Source: a virus
DNA: 43,615 bases
Direction: 5' to 3' (one strand)
Virus record (IMG/VR): IMGVR_UViG_3300035670_000437
Location: 1-43,615 of that record
Shown here in pieces: positions 8,560 through 17,402 of the stretch (within the stretch, counting starts at the first letter, position 1; each line of letters begins with the position of its first letter). The position numbers and the translations under genes are program-made. The notes beneath the pieces are model-generated. The model was not told where the DNA came from and did not search any database. It saw only the letters and a list, made by a program, of their open reading frames with translations.

Positions 8560-9332
8560 CGCGTCACCCCTTCCGTATCTAAGTTCGTTGGTATCGATAA
8601 GTATCCGGTACATCGAGGATGCGGTGAGTAAATCTTATCGTCGTCGATATGGAATATCCCTGCGCCTAATCCGTAATTATCTTCGCGAGCATACGTAAAA
8701 CACTCGTGATTTTCACGGTTCTTAGATGCCGGAAAGTATTCGTTAAACTTAACCCATTCTACACCGTTTTCTCTCGCTGTATGTCCGAATTGTAGGCGGT
8801 GAGTGTTATACACTTCCGATTCTACAATGCGGTCAATCTGCCATTCTTCACCTTCATAGTAATCGCGTATCTTGTTTCGTAAAGCATCCGTAGTTTCGCC
8901 TTTATAGACGCCTCTGCGGATAATGTTCCTTATTTCGTCCGAGTGCTTCCCTGCCAGTATCTTCGTCCGGTCACGTAGGTTTAGGCCGTCCGCCCATCGC
9001 TTTAATGCGACAGCGCTTTCTGTGTCAAGTTCGGCTGCTTTAATAATGGATCCGACGTTTGCCAACAGAAATGCTGCGGTAGCTTTCGCTGCCTTAGACA
9101 TGCCTTCCTCCGTCCCTTCATAAAGACCTCGGGCTTGTGCGGCTGATATGCCGTCAGTTTCCTCTAAGATGCGTTTTAGTTTCGATTTATTAATACTTCC
9201 GTCTTTGTTGATATAGCGATCAAGTATCATCAGTATTTGTTCCCGAGTCAAAGCAAAGTCACGTTTAGTTTGCGTGAGGGTTTCTTCATAAATCGACTCT
9301 ATTTCGATCTCCAATTCTAACCACGCTGTCAT
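8556..9332 (-). CDS. Minor head protein, phage Mu F-like
   Basis: The 258-residue protein resembles the Mu F/SPP1 gp7 minor head family, few-copy internal head proteins associated with the portal. The C-terminal third holds the hallmark: a helix with NTHRLQFGHTARENGVEWVKF, then a Cys/His stretch ECFTYAREDNYGLGAG, and DDKIYSPHPRCTGYLS near the end. The N-terminal part is helical (RDFALTREQILMILDRYI). Unlike in SPP1, the gene lies downstream of the major capsid gene rather than next to the portal. The start at 9332 follows the previous stop by 1 base and has only a weak SD, so coupling is likely. Confidence 0.78.
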   Translation of the reverse strand: MTAWLELEIEIESIYEETLTQTKRDFALTREQILMILDRYINKDGSINKSKLKRILEETDGISAAQARGLYEGTEEGMSKAAKATAAFLLANVGSIIKAAELDTESAVALKRWADGLNLRDRTKILAGKHSDEIRNIIRRGVYKGETTDALRNKIRDYYEGEEWQIDRIVESEVYNTHRLQFGHTARENGVEWVKFNEYFPASKNRENHECFTYAREDNYGLGAGIFHIDDDKIYSPHPRCTGYLSIPTNLDTEGVTR

Positions 9333-9333
9333 A

Positions 9334-9687
9334 TTACCACACTCGCTTTCGGATATGGAATCCTGAAGATGTTTCCTTTATCTGCTCAAGTTCGCGCTTC
9401 TCCATTTCGGCTTCCCACCGCTCATACCACATCTGAGCGGTACGGCGCATGTTATCGTTGACAGCCGTTTTATCGATTCCTTCTTCTCCGTCTGTATATT
9501 TAAAGCCGTAAGCCGCTTCGTTAGCTTCGTTCATCATAACGAGGTATCTGATGTATAGTCCCGCTAAGCTGACGTCTTTAGGCGAATAGTCAGACGCATA
9601 ATCTACTTGGAAGCCGCTGACTAACAACGCTTCCTCAACGATTTCTTCGGTGGTATTGTATTTTACCGTAATTTCAGTGATAAGCAT
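9334..9687 (-). CDS. Structural operon protein, possible head-tail connector
   Basis: A 117-residue, Glu-rich helical protein that I do not recognise. It lies after the capsid gene, where gp6-like DNA packaging/connector adaptors are often found. Its N-terminus (TTEEIVEEALLVSGFQVDYA) and internal LAGLYIRYLVMMNEANEA fit a helical adaptor, but this is inference from position only. The start has GGTGA upstream and the gene ends 1 base before the Mu F-like gene. Confidence 0.55.
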   Translation of the reverse strand: MLITEITVKYNTTEEIVEEALLVSGFQVDYASDYSPKDVSLAGLYIRYLVMMNEANEAAYGFKYTDGEEGIDKTAVNDNMRRTAQMWYERWEAEMEKRELEQIKETSSGFHIRKRVW

Positions 9688-9708
9688 GTGTCACCGACTT
9701 CCTTTCGT

Positions 9709-9921
9709 TTATTTATCGATTTTAGTTTCGTCTTTCTTTTCTTCCGTCTTCTTAGGCGCTGGCTTTTTCTTAGCCGTCTTTTTCGGTGCTGACGTACCTT
9801 TTTCAACGACTTCTTCCGCCACGCCTTGTTTGATAAGACGTTCCGCATCTTTCTTCGCTAAGTCGATAACAGAACCGATAGAGGCTCCGTTAACAACTTT
9901 AGTTAGCGTCTTAATTTTCAT
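9709..9921 (-). CDS. Small lysine-rich protein next to the major capsid gene
   Basis: 70 residues. The N-terminal 40 residues look like a small folded domain (KTLTKVVNGASIGSVIDLA), and the rest is a disordered Lys/Pro/Ala tail (KKTAKKKPAPKKTEEKKDE) that could bind DNA or a capsid surface. The start overlaps the capsid stop (TAATG). Small proteins of this kind with an N-terminal domain and charged tail often follow capsid genes in Firmicutes phages, but I cannot assign a role. A competing frame over the same region (9663-9848) is a shadow. Confidence 0.65.
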   Translation of the reverse strand: MKIKTLTKVVNGASIGSVIDLAKKDAERLIKQGVAEEVVEKGTSAPKKTAKKKPAPKKTEEKKDETKIDK

Positions 9922-10934
9922 TAGTCAGCAGCAACGTCAGCGAATAGGATTGCGAATGGATTTTCGATAACAGGGAATCCGGCAGCAGCCGCACGAATAA
10001 CCGATTGAATTGGTTCTTGGTTATCGTAAGAGCTTAACGCAATACCCGGTTGGTAGTTGTTCTCTACGGTAGGACCGATTAAGAAAGCGCCAATGCCTTC
10101 TTGAGCGAACACTACGCGATATTTCGGCATATACTCAACAGTTTGAGTTGCTCCGCTGTAAATATCGTGGTAAGTAATTGAACGCTGTGCTACGACTTCA
10201 ATCGCAGGCAATCCATAGCTGTTAAGTACGTCTTGTACTTGCTCGACAGTCGCGCGACCAGTTTCTACGCCCGCTTCCGCTAATACTTCCGGATTCGTTT
10301 GTAGTACCCGCACAACGTCGCGAGACATGATGATAACGTCAGCGTTACCGTTTTGAGCGACATATTCGTCGTTCCAAGCGATTAAGTCAGTGATTGGCGT
10401 ACCAGTTGCAGTATTCCAAGCCGCTGTACCTGCTTGCACTTTCTTGTTCTCGGCAGGTACACCGAAGTCAATGCCGAACTTAGCACCGTTCTTATTGTAA
10501 GTAAATTCACCGGTTAATAGCGCCTGCAACTTAGATAACGAAATCTGCTTTTGGATAGCGTCAACTAAATCAGCTGCACGCGTAAGTAAAGCGTCAACCA
10601 TAGCGGTTTTCTCTGCGTTAGAACGTGCTTGATTAAGCGCTAGTAATTCTTCCTCAGTAGCGATATATTTAATACCAAGCTTCGCTAATTCGCCCGCTTT
10701 ACTAGCAACAGCGTCACGGTCCATTACCGGTGGTTCAGCGCCGTACCCGATATAAGCCGCGATGTGTGCGTTCTTCTTAATGATGTCATACGCAAACTGC
10801 GTTGAGAATACGTTTCGATTCGGTAGGAACCGGTCAGCTAACGTTGGAGTAGCGTCACGTTCCTCGCTTAGCGCTTGAGATAATCCCATTAGCGCTGGCG
10901 TTTGTAATTCTTTAATATGTGTAATTCCAGCCAT
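9921..10934 (-). CDS. Major capsid protein (lambda E/phage_cap_E type)
   Basis: At 337 residues this matches the capsid E family (HK97 fold) that forms the icosahedral head. Recognisable segments are the N-terminal arm with ATPTLADRFLPNRNVFSTQF, the central MSRDVVRVLQTNPEV region, and the C-terminal PKYRVVFAQEGIGAFLIGPT. It is preceded by a scaffold gene and a decoration-like gene, the arrangement known from lambda and related phages. A strong AGGAGG precedes the ATG. Codon choice is even, as for a highly expressed gene. Confidence 0.9.
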   Translation of the reverse strand: MAGITHIKELQTPALMGLSQALSEERDATPTLADRFLPNRNVFSTQFAYDIIKKNAHIAAYIGYGAEPPVMDRDAVASKAGELAKLGIKYIATEEELLALNQARSNAEKTAMVDALLTRAADLVDAIQKQISLSKLQALLTGEFTYNKNGAKFGIDFGVPAENKKVQAGTAAWNTATGTPITDLIAWNDEYVAQNGNADVIIMSRDVVRVLQTNPEVLAEAGVETGRATVEQVQDVLNSYGLPAIEVVAQRSITYHDIYSGATQTVEYMPKYRVVFAQEGIGAFLIGPTVENNYQPGIALSSYDNQEPIQSVIRAAAAGFPVIENPFAILFADVAAD

Positions 10935-10972
10935 TTAAATTCCTCCTAAAAGATGTTTTGTTATTGTGTTAA

Positions 10973-11356
10973 TTAAACATGTGTTACGTAGCGAATCTGC
11001 GGGTTAGCTGCTTTAAACTCAGCAGGCACGACGCTAGCTAATTTAGCTTCGTACACTGATCCTCGTACGATTAACTCGCCAATAATCAAGTCGTTAACAC
11101 CGTCATTTTCGAAGTCAACGTTAGTGATTGCGAAGTTATCGTGAGTTGTCGGGCCTGTTGTTAAATCATCAACGTAAGGTACATACTTACCTGTCACTAA
11201 ATCACGGCAAACAAGTTGCCCGATCGGAACAACGCCAGTAGCAAATGCTGTCGCATCTAACGTACCTGCCGCTTCAATAAATTGTAAATGCTCTGACGCT
11301 AAAATGTTTTTACCGCCGACAAATCCTGTTTGTGTTACTTGTCCTGTGTAGACCAT
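10973..11356 (-). CDS. Head decoration protein (lambda D-like)
   Basis: A 127-residue, Gly/Val/Thr-rich beta protein immediately upstream of the capsid gene, the place of head decoration (gpD-like) genes when the capsid is of the E family. The sequence has the N-terminal extension and a LASEHLQFIEAAGTLDATA segment reminiscent of that family, followed by strands ending in QIRYVTHV. Decoration proteins stabilise the expanded capsid at its three-fold sites. AGGAGG precedes the ATG. The assignment combines sequence feel with synteny. Confidence 0.72.
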   Translation of the reverse strand: MVYTGQVTQTGFVGGKNILASEHLQFIEAAGTLDATAFATGVVPIGQLVCRDLVTGKYVPYVDDLTTGPTTHDNFAITNVDFENDGVNDLIIGELIVRGSVYEAKLASVVPAEFKAANPQIRYVTHV

Positions 11357-11371
11357 TATTTATTCCTCCTA

Positions 11372-11953
11372 CTATTTTTTAATTCGAGATAATAATTCTT
11401 TACCGTATTCAACCCCATCTTTAGGCGTTGGTTCTTGTTTGTTTCTAGGTCCGGCACCAGGCTCTCTGCGTTCAGCAGTCGTGGGCGGAATATCTTCGAT
11501 TAACACGTCTAGTGACGCCTTAATGTCCGCTTCCTCGTCGCCATCAATGAACTTAGCGTAGCGTCCGACCTGTTCTTCGGTATAACCCGCTTTAAGCATT
11601 AGTGCCTCAACGGTATTCTTGCGCTTAAATTCCGCAAGTTCTTTCTGTGCGGTTTCGTACAATTCCTTGTACTCGCCTTCTTCCTCTTTGCGTCGTTTCT
11701 CCGCTTCTTCATCTGCCTTGCGCTTTTCTCTCGCTAGACGTTCTTTAACGATACGGTCTAAGTCCGCTTGCGTAAACTTCGGTTCCTCACCGCCACTGCC
11801 CTCGTCATTGTCGCCCTCGTCGACATCAGTATTGGTTGGTTCGTCTGTTTCCGTTTTATCTTCGTCATCGTCCGTTTTAGTTTCGTCTTTTTCCGAGAAA
11901 AACTGCAAGTTAAGTTTTAACGGAGTAATCCCGCTTTCGAGTAATTCTTTCAT
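11372..11953 (-). CDS. Capsid scaffolding protein
   Basis: This 193-residue, very acidic and highly charged protein lies between portal and capsid genes, and has the low-complexity, coiled-coil composition of scaffolds. Residues 20-55 are Asp/Glu/Thr-rich, and residues 60-120 form a long Lys/Glu/Arg helix around RIVKERLAREKRKADEEAEK. The N-terminus contains PLKLNLQFFSE, a motif recurrent at the N-termini of Firmicutes phage scaffold and capsid proteins. The C-terminal end is basic (GKELLSRIKK), as expected for capsid contact. GGAGGT lies 7 bases upstream of the ATG. Confidence 0.85.
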   Translation of the reverse strand: MKELLESGITPLKLNLQFFSEKDETKTDDDEDKTETDEPTNTDVDEGDNDEGSGGEEPKFTQADLDRIVKERLAREKRKADEEAEKRRKEEEGEYKELYETAQKELAEFKRKNTVEALMLKAGYTEEQVGRYAKFIDGDEEADIKASLDVLIEDIPPTTAERREPGAGPRNKQEPTPKDGVEYGKELLSRIKK

Positions 11954-12027
11954 CGTAATACCTCCATTTTAAGCCCGTCGGCTATTGATTTCCGTTTAGT
12001 TTATAGACATAACGTTCGGTCATAGTT

Positions 12028-13584
12028 CTATTCTTCGACGTCATCAACGATAATGTCTTCGTCTGCTACGTCGGAGCCACCACTATTGGCGTATGGATCG
12101 AATAACTCAATCCGACTAACTTTTTCTTCGTTCATTTCCGTAATCTTTTCTTCGACATTCGGAACGCCTAAGCGACGTAATGCGCCACGCTGCGATTCAA
12201 ATCCGTTATCAACCTCGACAGTAAGCAACTCAACTAGCGATGCTCTATCGTCAGGTAACGGTAAGCCAAAGTTCATTTCGGTAGTATAGTCTTCGATAGA
12301 ATTAACGACAGCTTTGTCGTAAGCAAACCGTCGGCTATCCGTTCTAGCTTGCAGGTACTTAACGGACTTTTCGTGAAGCTCTTTAAATCCGTCAGCCCAC
12401 GCCAACCATTGTTCCTCGGTTTCTTGGATAATATCTTGATACAACACTTGTAGCGCTCTATCGTTCAAACCACCGAAGTTAAGTTCTTGCGGAACAATTT
12501 GCGGTAAGCCACTTAGCTCGTGTAAAGCGGACTTTATGCGGTTGTATTGATCCTTATACGCTTCTTTCCACTTGAAGCCGTTCTCGATATTACGTAATCT
12601 TGCCGGATTGGAATCGCTATTATTCGATACCTCAACGACAGCGCCCGGAGCAATCTGCATCTTCTCGGCAGTTCCCGGTTCAGCATTTTCGATAACCGTT
12701 ACGTTAAACATTTCGAATTTAAGCGAATCAGTAGCATCCGCCATCATTTCGTTAAGTTTGTCGGTCAGCGTTCTCATGTCGCCCAATTCGTCATTAAACG
12801 AATCTCTCGATACTAAGTCGCGTACATCAAATTTGATTAGCGGTACAAAGTCGAGGTCTAACGGCGTTTCTTCGGTAATGACTCGCTTAACTTCGAGTTG
12901 GTCGTCGTAGACAAGTTCCTCGAAGTAACAGTTAGTAAAGTCATCGTTCATGCGGAATCGTTGCACCCAATATTGTGTCAAGCCTTCATTTTCATCGTCA
13001 TCTTGCGGAATGATAATGGCTCCGCCTAATAAGTCGTCAAAGCCATCGTCTGAGTACGTTAGGAATACTTCTTGTGCCGTATGCCAAATCCAATGCAATC
13101 GTCCTGTACGTTGGTTAAAGACTAGTTTAGCGACAACACGTCCGCCTAGTAATCGGTCACGTGCGATTCTAATTCGGTCACGGTTAAAGTTGTTATCTTC
13201 CCAAAGCTGATAGATAAGCTCTTGGTGATTCTTTGCTAATTCAACATCAGCTTGCGATTGGCTTTTCGGCTTAACAGCGACACCGTGGTCGCCACCCATT
13301 TGCCATCGTGCCTTACGCTTAATAAACGCCTTAAAGTAGTTCGTATGGAATCGAGAAGGCTCGTAGTCCATATTCGGTGGCTTAGGAAGGTCTTCCGCTT
13401 TAACGAGATTGCCGTATTCGTCTTTATACTGATAACCGTCGTAGTATCGATAATTCTCGACAGCCTTAACGGCTCGATTGAACTCTTTCTTGCCTACCGC
13501 AGTCTCTAGCGGATGCCTAATTAAGTAATCTAAATCATCCGGTGCTAATAAGTTATAGTCCGGATTGTATAATGAATTTATCAA
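12028..13584 (-). CDS. Portal protein (SPP1 gp6-like)
   Basis: The 518-residue protein is typical of the SPP1-type portal, the dodecameric vertex through which DNA is packaged. Visible family features are YYDGYQYK near residue 47, RFHTNYFKAFIKRKARWQMG near 79, and later segments covering the wing, stem and clip. The C-terminus is Asp/Glu-rich. I chose the TTG at 13584 because GAGGAGG stands 7 bases upstream. The downstream end leaves a 74-base gap to the scaffold gene with a weak AGCC/GGCT hairpin. Confidence 0.9.
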   Translation of the reverse strand: MINSLYNPDYNLLAPDDLDYLIRHPLETAVGKKEFNRAVKAVENYRYYDGYQYKDEYGNLVKAEDLPKPPNMDYEPSRFHTNYFKAFIKRKARWQMGGDHGVAVKPKSQSQADVELAKNHQELIYQLWEDNNFNRDRIRIARDRLLGGRVVAKLVFNQRTGRLHWIWHTAQEVFLTYSDDGFDDLLGGAIIIPQDDDENEGLTQYWVQRFRMNDDFTNCYFEELVYDDQLEVKRVITEETPLDLDFVPLIKFDVRDLVSRDSFNDELGDMRTLTDKLNEMMADATDSLKFEMFNVTVIENAEPGTAEKMQIAPGAVVEVSNNSDSNPARLRNIENGFKWKEAYKDQYNRIKSALHELSGLPQIVPQELNFGGLNDRALQVLYQDIIQETEEQWLAWADGFKELHEKSVKYLQARTDSRRFAYDKAVVNSIEDYTTEMNFGLPLPDDRASLVELLTVEVDNGFESQRGALRRLGVPNVEEKITEMNEEKVSRIELFDPYANSGGSDVADEDIIVDDVEE

Positions 13585-13600
13585 TCGTCATCCTCCTCTC

Positions 13601-15316
13601 TTACCATCGATTGTATCCCGGTCGGGCCATGCTAACTTGGGAACGTCCTTCCGTCCTAGCTGCCGCATAAGACATCGCTAAGGCATCGGCTAAGTCGTCA
13701 TGTTTCGTCATACCGAAGTAGTAAAGCTCGTGAAGTAAGTCGGTATGCTTTTTATGGAACCGAATCTTAGCGGCTTCAATATCGGGAAGAAGCGCCTCAA
13801 TCCGTAGTTCTTTCTTCGTGCGTTGCTTAATCTTTTTCAATCGCGTTCTTGCCGGGTACCCTTTCGATGTCAATTCTTCCGACAGTTTATCTGCGAAGAA
13901 CTCTTGCGCCATCTGCGCCTCAACTGCGATAGCTTCGTATTGGTACTCGAACACCTTTTCGACAATCGCTTTAATAAACTCGTCAGGGTGTACGCGCTTA
14001 GCGTATGTGTCAACGACATAGCAAACGCCTGTCGTCCGATTCTTGGCGATAGTAACAATCGTACTAAAGTCGCCACGCTCTTTCCCCATCGCAAAGTCGA
14101 TGCCTGCGTAGTAGTCGAATTTCTTATTACGTGTATCGAACGGTGTGTAGAACGTGAATTTTTCCGGCTTGAATAACTGCCGTTCTTCGTCCGTAGGGTT
14201 GTTCTGATACTCTTGGTTGAACGCCTTAGCTCCGGAGTTCTCGAGGATTTCGATTAAGTCGATATATTCGAAATAGCCTTCCCACAATATCTCGGTGCCT
14301 TCAAGCATTTCCGCTTGGTGTTCGTAGTAAAAGTTATACGCATCTTGGCGGGCAGTATGCGAATCTGAACGGTATAACTTACGCCATTCGTCCCATAGGT
14401 CTGATCGTTTCGACCATTCGATGATAGCCGAATACTTCTTGGACTTAAAGTCCCGTCGTTCACGAATAACGTGATCTAGTAGCGAATCGTATGCGAGGAT
14501 GGTTCCGAGATAAACGCATATACCTTCTTTACTCAAAGCCGGCAACATTTCTTCCGAGAACCATGCCTTAGACTTCTCGATTTGCTCTTTCGTGTTCGTC
14601 GATTCTTTCGACTCTAAATCGTCAAGCAGGAATAAGTCGGGACGGTGCGAACCATGTCGCAACCCACGCATCTGCGTTCCCAACCCTTTGGCTTCGACCT
14701 TGATGTTGTTAGCCGTAATAAACTCGTATTTGTTGTCGAGTGCGTTCTGCGTTGCTTTCGGATGCAACAGTTCTCCGAAGTCCTTGCGGAGCTTTTCGTT
14801 GAACTTGAGTTGATAGCGTCCCCATGTGATGAAATCACCGGCAACGTCGGTCGTTTCCGACACAAGCACGGTGTAGTGTCCGTGTTCGTAAACAATCCGG
14901 TGAACCAAGTAAATATTCGACAGGTACGCCGTCTTTGCATGTCGTCTAGGACACGCCCAAGCAACGTGAGTATCGAGCTTATTCGTTGCCACATCGTTAA
15001 GTAATCCGCATAGCTCGTGGTGGAAGTCGGCAGCATTGTCGTAATCAACTCCGGCAGGAATTAAGTTATCGTCGTTGCCCGGATTACCGTCCTCCGAAAA
15101 GTATTCTAGCGCAAAGTACATGACGTCAGTTTCGCCACGGTTAATCCGTTCTAACTGCGTCAGCTCCTCGTCAACATCGAGGAAACTCGTATAGTGCGAC
15201 TGTTTCGCCGCACCGGACTTGATTAAGTCGCTGAGTAAGTCGCGTTCCTTGCGCAATAGCTTCGCTCGTTCTAGCCGTTCTTCTCTCGGCTGAATGAACG
15301 ACGTCTTATTCGCCAT
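13601..15316 (-). CDS. terL: Terminase large subunit (packaging ATPase/nuclease)
   Basis: 571 residues. The ATPase domain shows a Walker A-like ACPRRHAKT at about 121-129 and Walker B LFLLDDLE at 228-235. The RNase H-like nuclease domain shows its acidic residues in YAGIDFAMG (D407), AVEAQMAQ (E466) and KHDDLADALA (D540-D544). These two activities translocate DNA into the prohead and cut the concatemer. The gene overlaps TerS by 11 bases and precedes the portal, the classic packaging order. AAGGCGG stands upstream of the ATG. Confidence 0.95.
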   Translation of the reverse strand: MANKTSFIQPREERLERAKLLRKERDLLSDLIKSGAAKQSHYTSFLDVDEELTQLERINRGETDVMYFALEYFSEDGNPGNDDNLIPAGVDYDNAADFHHELCGLLNDVATNKLDTHVAWACPRRHAKTAYLSNIYLVHRIVYEHGHYTVLVSETTDVAGDFITWGRYQLKFNEKLRKDFGELLHPKATQNALDNKYEFITANNIKVEAKGLGTQMRGLRHGSHRPDLFLLDDLESKESTNTKEQIEKSKAWFSEEMLPALSKEGICVYLGTILAYDSLLDHVIRERRDFKSKKYSAIIEWSKRSDLWDEWRKLYRSDSHTARQDAYNFYYEHQAEMLEGTEILWEGYFEYIDLIEILENSGAKAFNQEYQNNPTDEERQLFKPEKFTFYTPFDTRNKKFDYYAGIDFAMGKERGDFSTIVTIAKNRTTGVCYVVDTYAKRVHPDEFIKAIVEKVFEYQYEAIAVEAQMAQEFFADKLSEELTSKGYPARTRLKKIKQRTKKELRIEALLPDIEAAKIRFHKKHTDLLHELYYFGMTKHDDLADALAMSYAAARTEGRSQVSMARPGYNRW

Positions 15317-15731
15317 CGCTTGATTCCGCCTTTAGTTTTTCGAGTTCCTGAATCCGCTTGATAACGTCCTCTTGCGAATCACTTGCGCTAGTGACTTCGA
15401 TTTCTGAACGGTTAGCAGCGAGAACATTTGGCGTCATCTTCGCCATAAGGTCGAGCATCTTCGTCGATGGCTGAGATTTCGTCAAGTTGTCGATAAGCAC
15501 TTTGGCTAACGCTGTATGGCTATCTTGTAGCGCCAGTGTCGTCAAATGCTGTTTGTATTCGGCAAACAACGGATTGCGTCGTCGCCAGTGCCAAATGGTC
15601 TTGCGGTGGACGTTGAATTCGTCCGCAATATCTTGGATTTCCCTGCGCTCATCCTTCGGCAACAATTCGTTGTCTACGAGGATTTGAGCGACTTCTCGTT
15701 GTGCTTCGGTGAGTTGATCAAACTTCGACAT
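15306..15731 (-). CDS. terS: Terminase small subunit (start revised)
   Basis: I place the start at the ATG at 15731 because AAAGGAG lies 8 bases upstream. A longer reading would need a weak TTG. The 141-residue product has an N-terminal helix-turn-helix (QEVAQILVDN-type helix, then IQDIADEFNVHRKTIWHWRRRN at about 36-57), the DNA recognition domain of small terminases, and a central oligomerisation helix. The frame remains open upstream through 39 codons to the amber stop of the previous ORF (see findings). It likely recognises the packaging start site, which often lies near or within its own gene. Confidence 0.88.
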   Translation of the reverse strand: MSKFDQLTEAQREVAQILVDNELLPKDERREIQDIADEFNVHRKTIWHWRRRNPLFAEYKQHLTTLALQDSHTALAKVLIDNLTKSQPSTKMLDLMAKMTPNVLAANRSEIEVTSASDSQEDVIKRIQELEKLKAESSDGE

Positions 15732-15759
15732 GTTATCGTCTCCTTTCGTCGCCGTATAG

Positions 15760-15850
15760 CGCCAAATAAGCGCGATACAGACGGTCAATGGTCCGTCAGT
15801 GTCTACGACTTCGACAGATTCAAACCGTTCTGCATCCTGCTTATTTGGCG
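15760..15850. repeat. Perfect 12-bp inverted repeat flanking the TerS leader
   Basis: CGCCAAATAAGC at 15760-15771 and its exact reverse complement at 15839-15850 are separated by 67 bases. In minus-sense RNA the first arm begins 1 base after the amber stop of the upstream ORF. A further copy lies at 18578-18590. It could be an RNA stem, a terminase recognition (pac) element, or a repressor site. Confidence 0.75.
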
Positions 15851-15851
15851 A

Positions 15852-16142
15852 CTAGGCATCGTTTGTTTTCGTGATTGTGGCGTATACGACCGGTGCTTCG
15901 TCAATATCCGTTTGCTCTACGGTGGTGGTCGCAGTGCCTACGAAGCAGTCGTGATTGTATTCGACACTTCGGTCAAGCTGATATTTTACCGCCAATTTGA
16001 CGGACGGTGCGGTCGTTATCTCGTGGTAAAAGTCGATTGTGTCAGCGCCCAATGCGAATGTTAGCGTGGCTTCGTTTCCGTCGATAGTGTATTCGAGATA
16101 CCGAGTTAGTCTAGCGTCATTGGCGTATATTACCGTCTGCAA
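15852..16142 (-). CDS. Hypothetical protein heading the late operon
   Basis: I choose the TTG at 16142 because AAAGGAG lies 8 bases upstream; the alternative GTG at 16151 would sit directly on that site. The 96-residue product (MQTVIYANDARLTRYLEYT...) is predicted beta-rich, with repeated short strands and no motif I recognise. Position as first gene before TerS suggests a packaging or head role, but this is a guess. It ends in an amber codon with the following 39 codons in the same frame open up to the TerS start. Confidence 0.65.
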   Translation of the reverse strand: MQTVIYANDARLTRYLEYTIDGNEATLTFALGADTIDFYHEITTAPSVKLAVKYQLDRSVEYNHDCFVGTATTTVEQTDIDEAPVVYATITKTNDA

Positions 16143-16202
16143 GGCGGTCACTCCTTTCGGTGAAGAAGGGGTATACTTAAATTTGAGTAACAGAACCTAT
16201 TG

Positions 16203-16380
16203 GCGATATATACCGCTATTAAAGCGATATATAACGGTATTAAAGCGTTAGTAAATAACCTTACTACGTAAGGTTATTTGCAATACATTACTACGTAATG
16301 TATTGCTCTAAGTAATTAATAAATAATATATAAATACTAAGACCATCGAAAATTATACAATACCGCTATAAAGCGTTATA
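16203..16380. repeat. Direct repeats, twin palindromes and AT-rich stretch (origin-like cluster)
   Basis: Two adjacent 21-base direct repeats (16203-16223, 16224-16244; 19 of 21 positions equal) start with GCGATATATA. A degenerate partial copy lies at 16360-16380. Next come two perfect hairpins, each with a 12-bp stem and TAC loop: AAATAACCTTAC/GTAAGGTTATTT (16253-16279) and GCAATACATTAC/GTAATGTATTGC (16280-16306). A nearly pure A/T run at 16309-16340 follows. The combination resembles a replication origin or a complex operator. Confidence 0.7.
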
Positions 16381-16939
16381 TACTCCGGTAATACATAACG
16401 GCGAATAGGCGTTATTATCTGCGAAGGGTATTGCGCTTATACCCCCCTCTATAACATAGTTCGGATTAGGGGGACATTTTGGACAAAATATCGCAAATTT
16501 TTTAAAAAAACTTTTTCGGAGGTTGTGTGCAAGTACCGAAATCCCTTGCGGCAGTAGTGCGGAAGCTGTTCACAATTTAGACAAACTTTTTTTCGCTAAT
16601 TTCGATACCCAAGTCGATTAGTCGGATATAAATACGGGAATATTCGTTCGATAACCTACGAGATTGGTCGGGATAATTTCGTTCAAATTGACGGAAATCT
16701 GTCGAAAAGTTTGTGTTCTTTTACGGCACATTGACGGAGGATGTTCGAAATTAGAACGAAAGATAATCGACACTTTCCGTAAATATGTTGCATAGATGTG
16801 TAGCCAAATCGGATATATCTTGCTAAATATCGGTGAATTTCGGTAGTGCTACGTACATATATAGTGGTATGCTACTGCATAATTGCGTACATATAGTATA
16901 CACTAAGCGTCAATATAGCAATATTTTACCGATATATAG

Positions 16940-16979
16940 CCGATTCTGCTGTGAGATGTATCCGATTCTGCTGTGAGAT
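16940..16979. repeat. Tandem direct repeat, 22-base period
   Basis: CCGATTCTGCTGTGAGAT occurs at 16940-16957 and again at 16962-16979, identical over 18 bases. It adjoins one member of the ATCGGACAC site family at 16978. Confidence 0.85.
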
Positions 16980-17362
16980 AATCGACACATTTGCGGTATA
17001 TGTCGGATAAGTGCGGAGGGATTCCGGGTATATAATTTAGCTATAACGGATGGCTTCGATATAGCTTTCGCCTATACCTACATAATCGCAAAAATCGGAC
17101 ACAATTTCGGCTATAATATTTTGTTATAGCGCTATAACTATTCGTTATACCTAGCGATACAGTCGGGATTGATACCGCCCTTCGCCGCCATGTATGCCGA
17201 CAGATTCCGTTATCCTTCGGTGTATATCCGCAGGTATATGCGCGTACGTATGTCGATATAGATGCGTAATGTATTCGGAGGCTCACAGCTTGCACTCGGA
17301 TTTATTCGCAGTCCTTACGGTGCATATCGGATGTAAGCGTCCACTAACATTTGTATGCGAAT

Positions 17363-17402
17363 GTAATCGATAATAACCGATAGTAATCGATTATAACCGA
17401 TA
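17363..17402. repeat. Tandem 20-base repeat
   Basis: Two adjacent 20-base units starting GTAATCGAT (17363-17382 and 17383-17402) differ at one position. No coding explanation is seen. Confidence 0.85.

Noticed and set aside
11954-12027. A 13-codon mini-ORF between portal and scaffold
   Set aside because: Only a weak SD and no similarity; too short to support.
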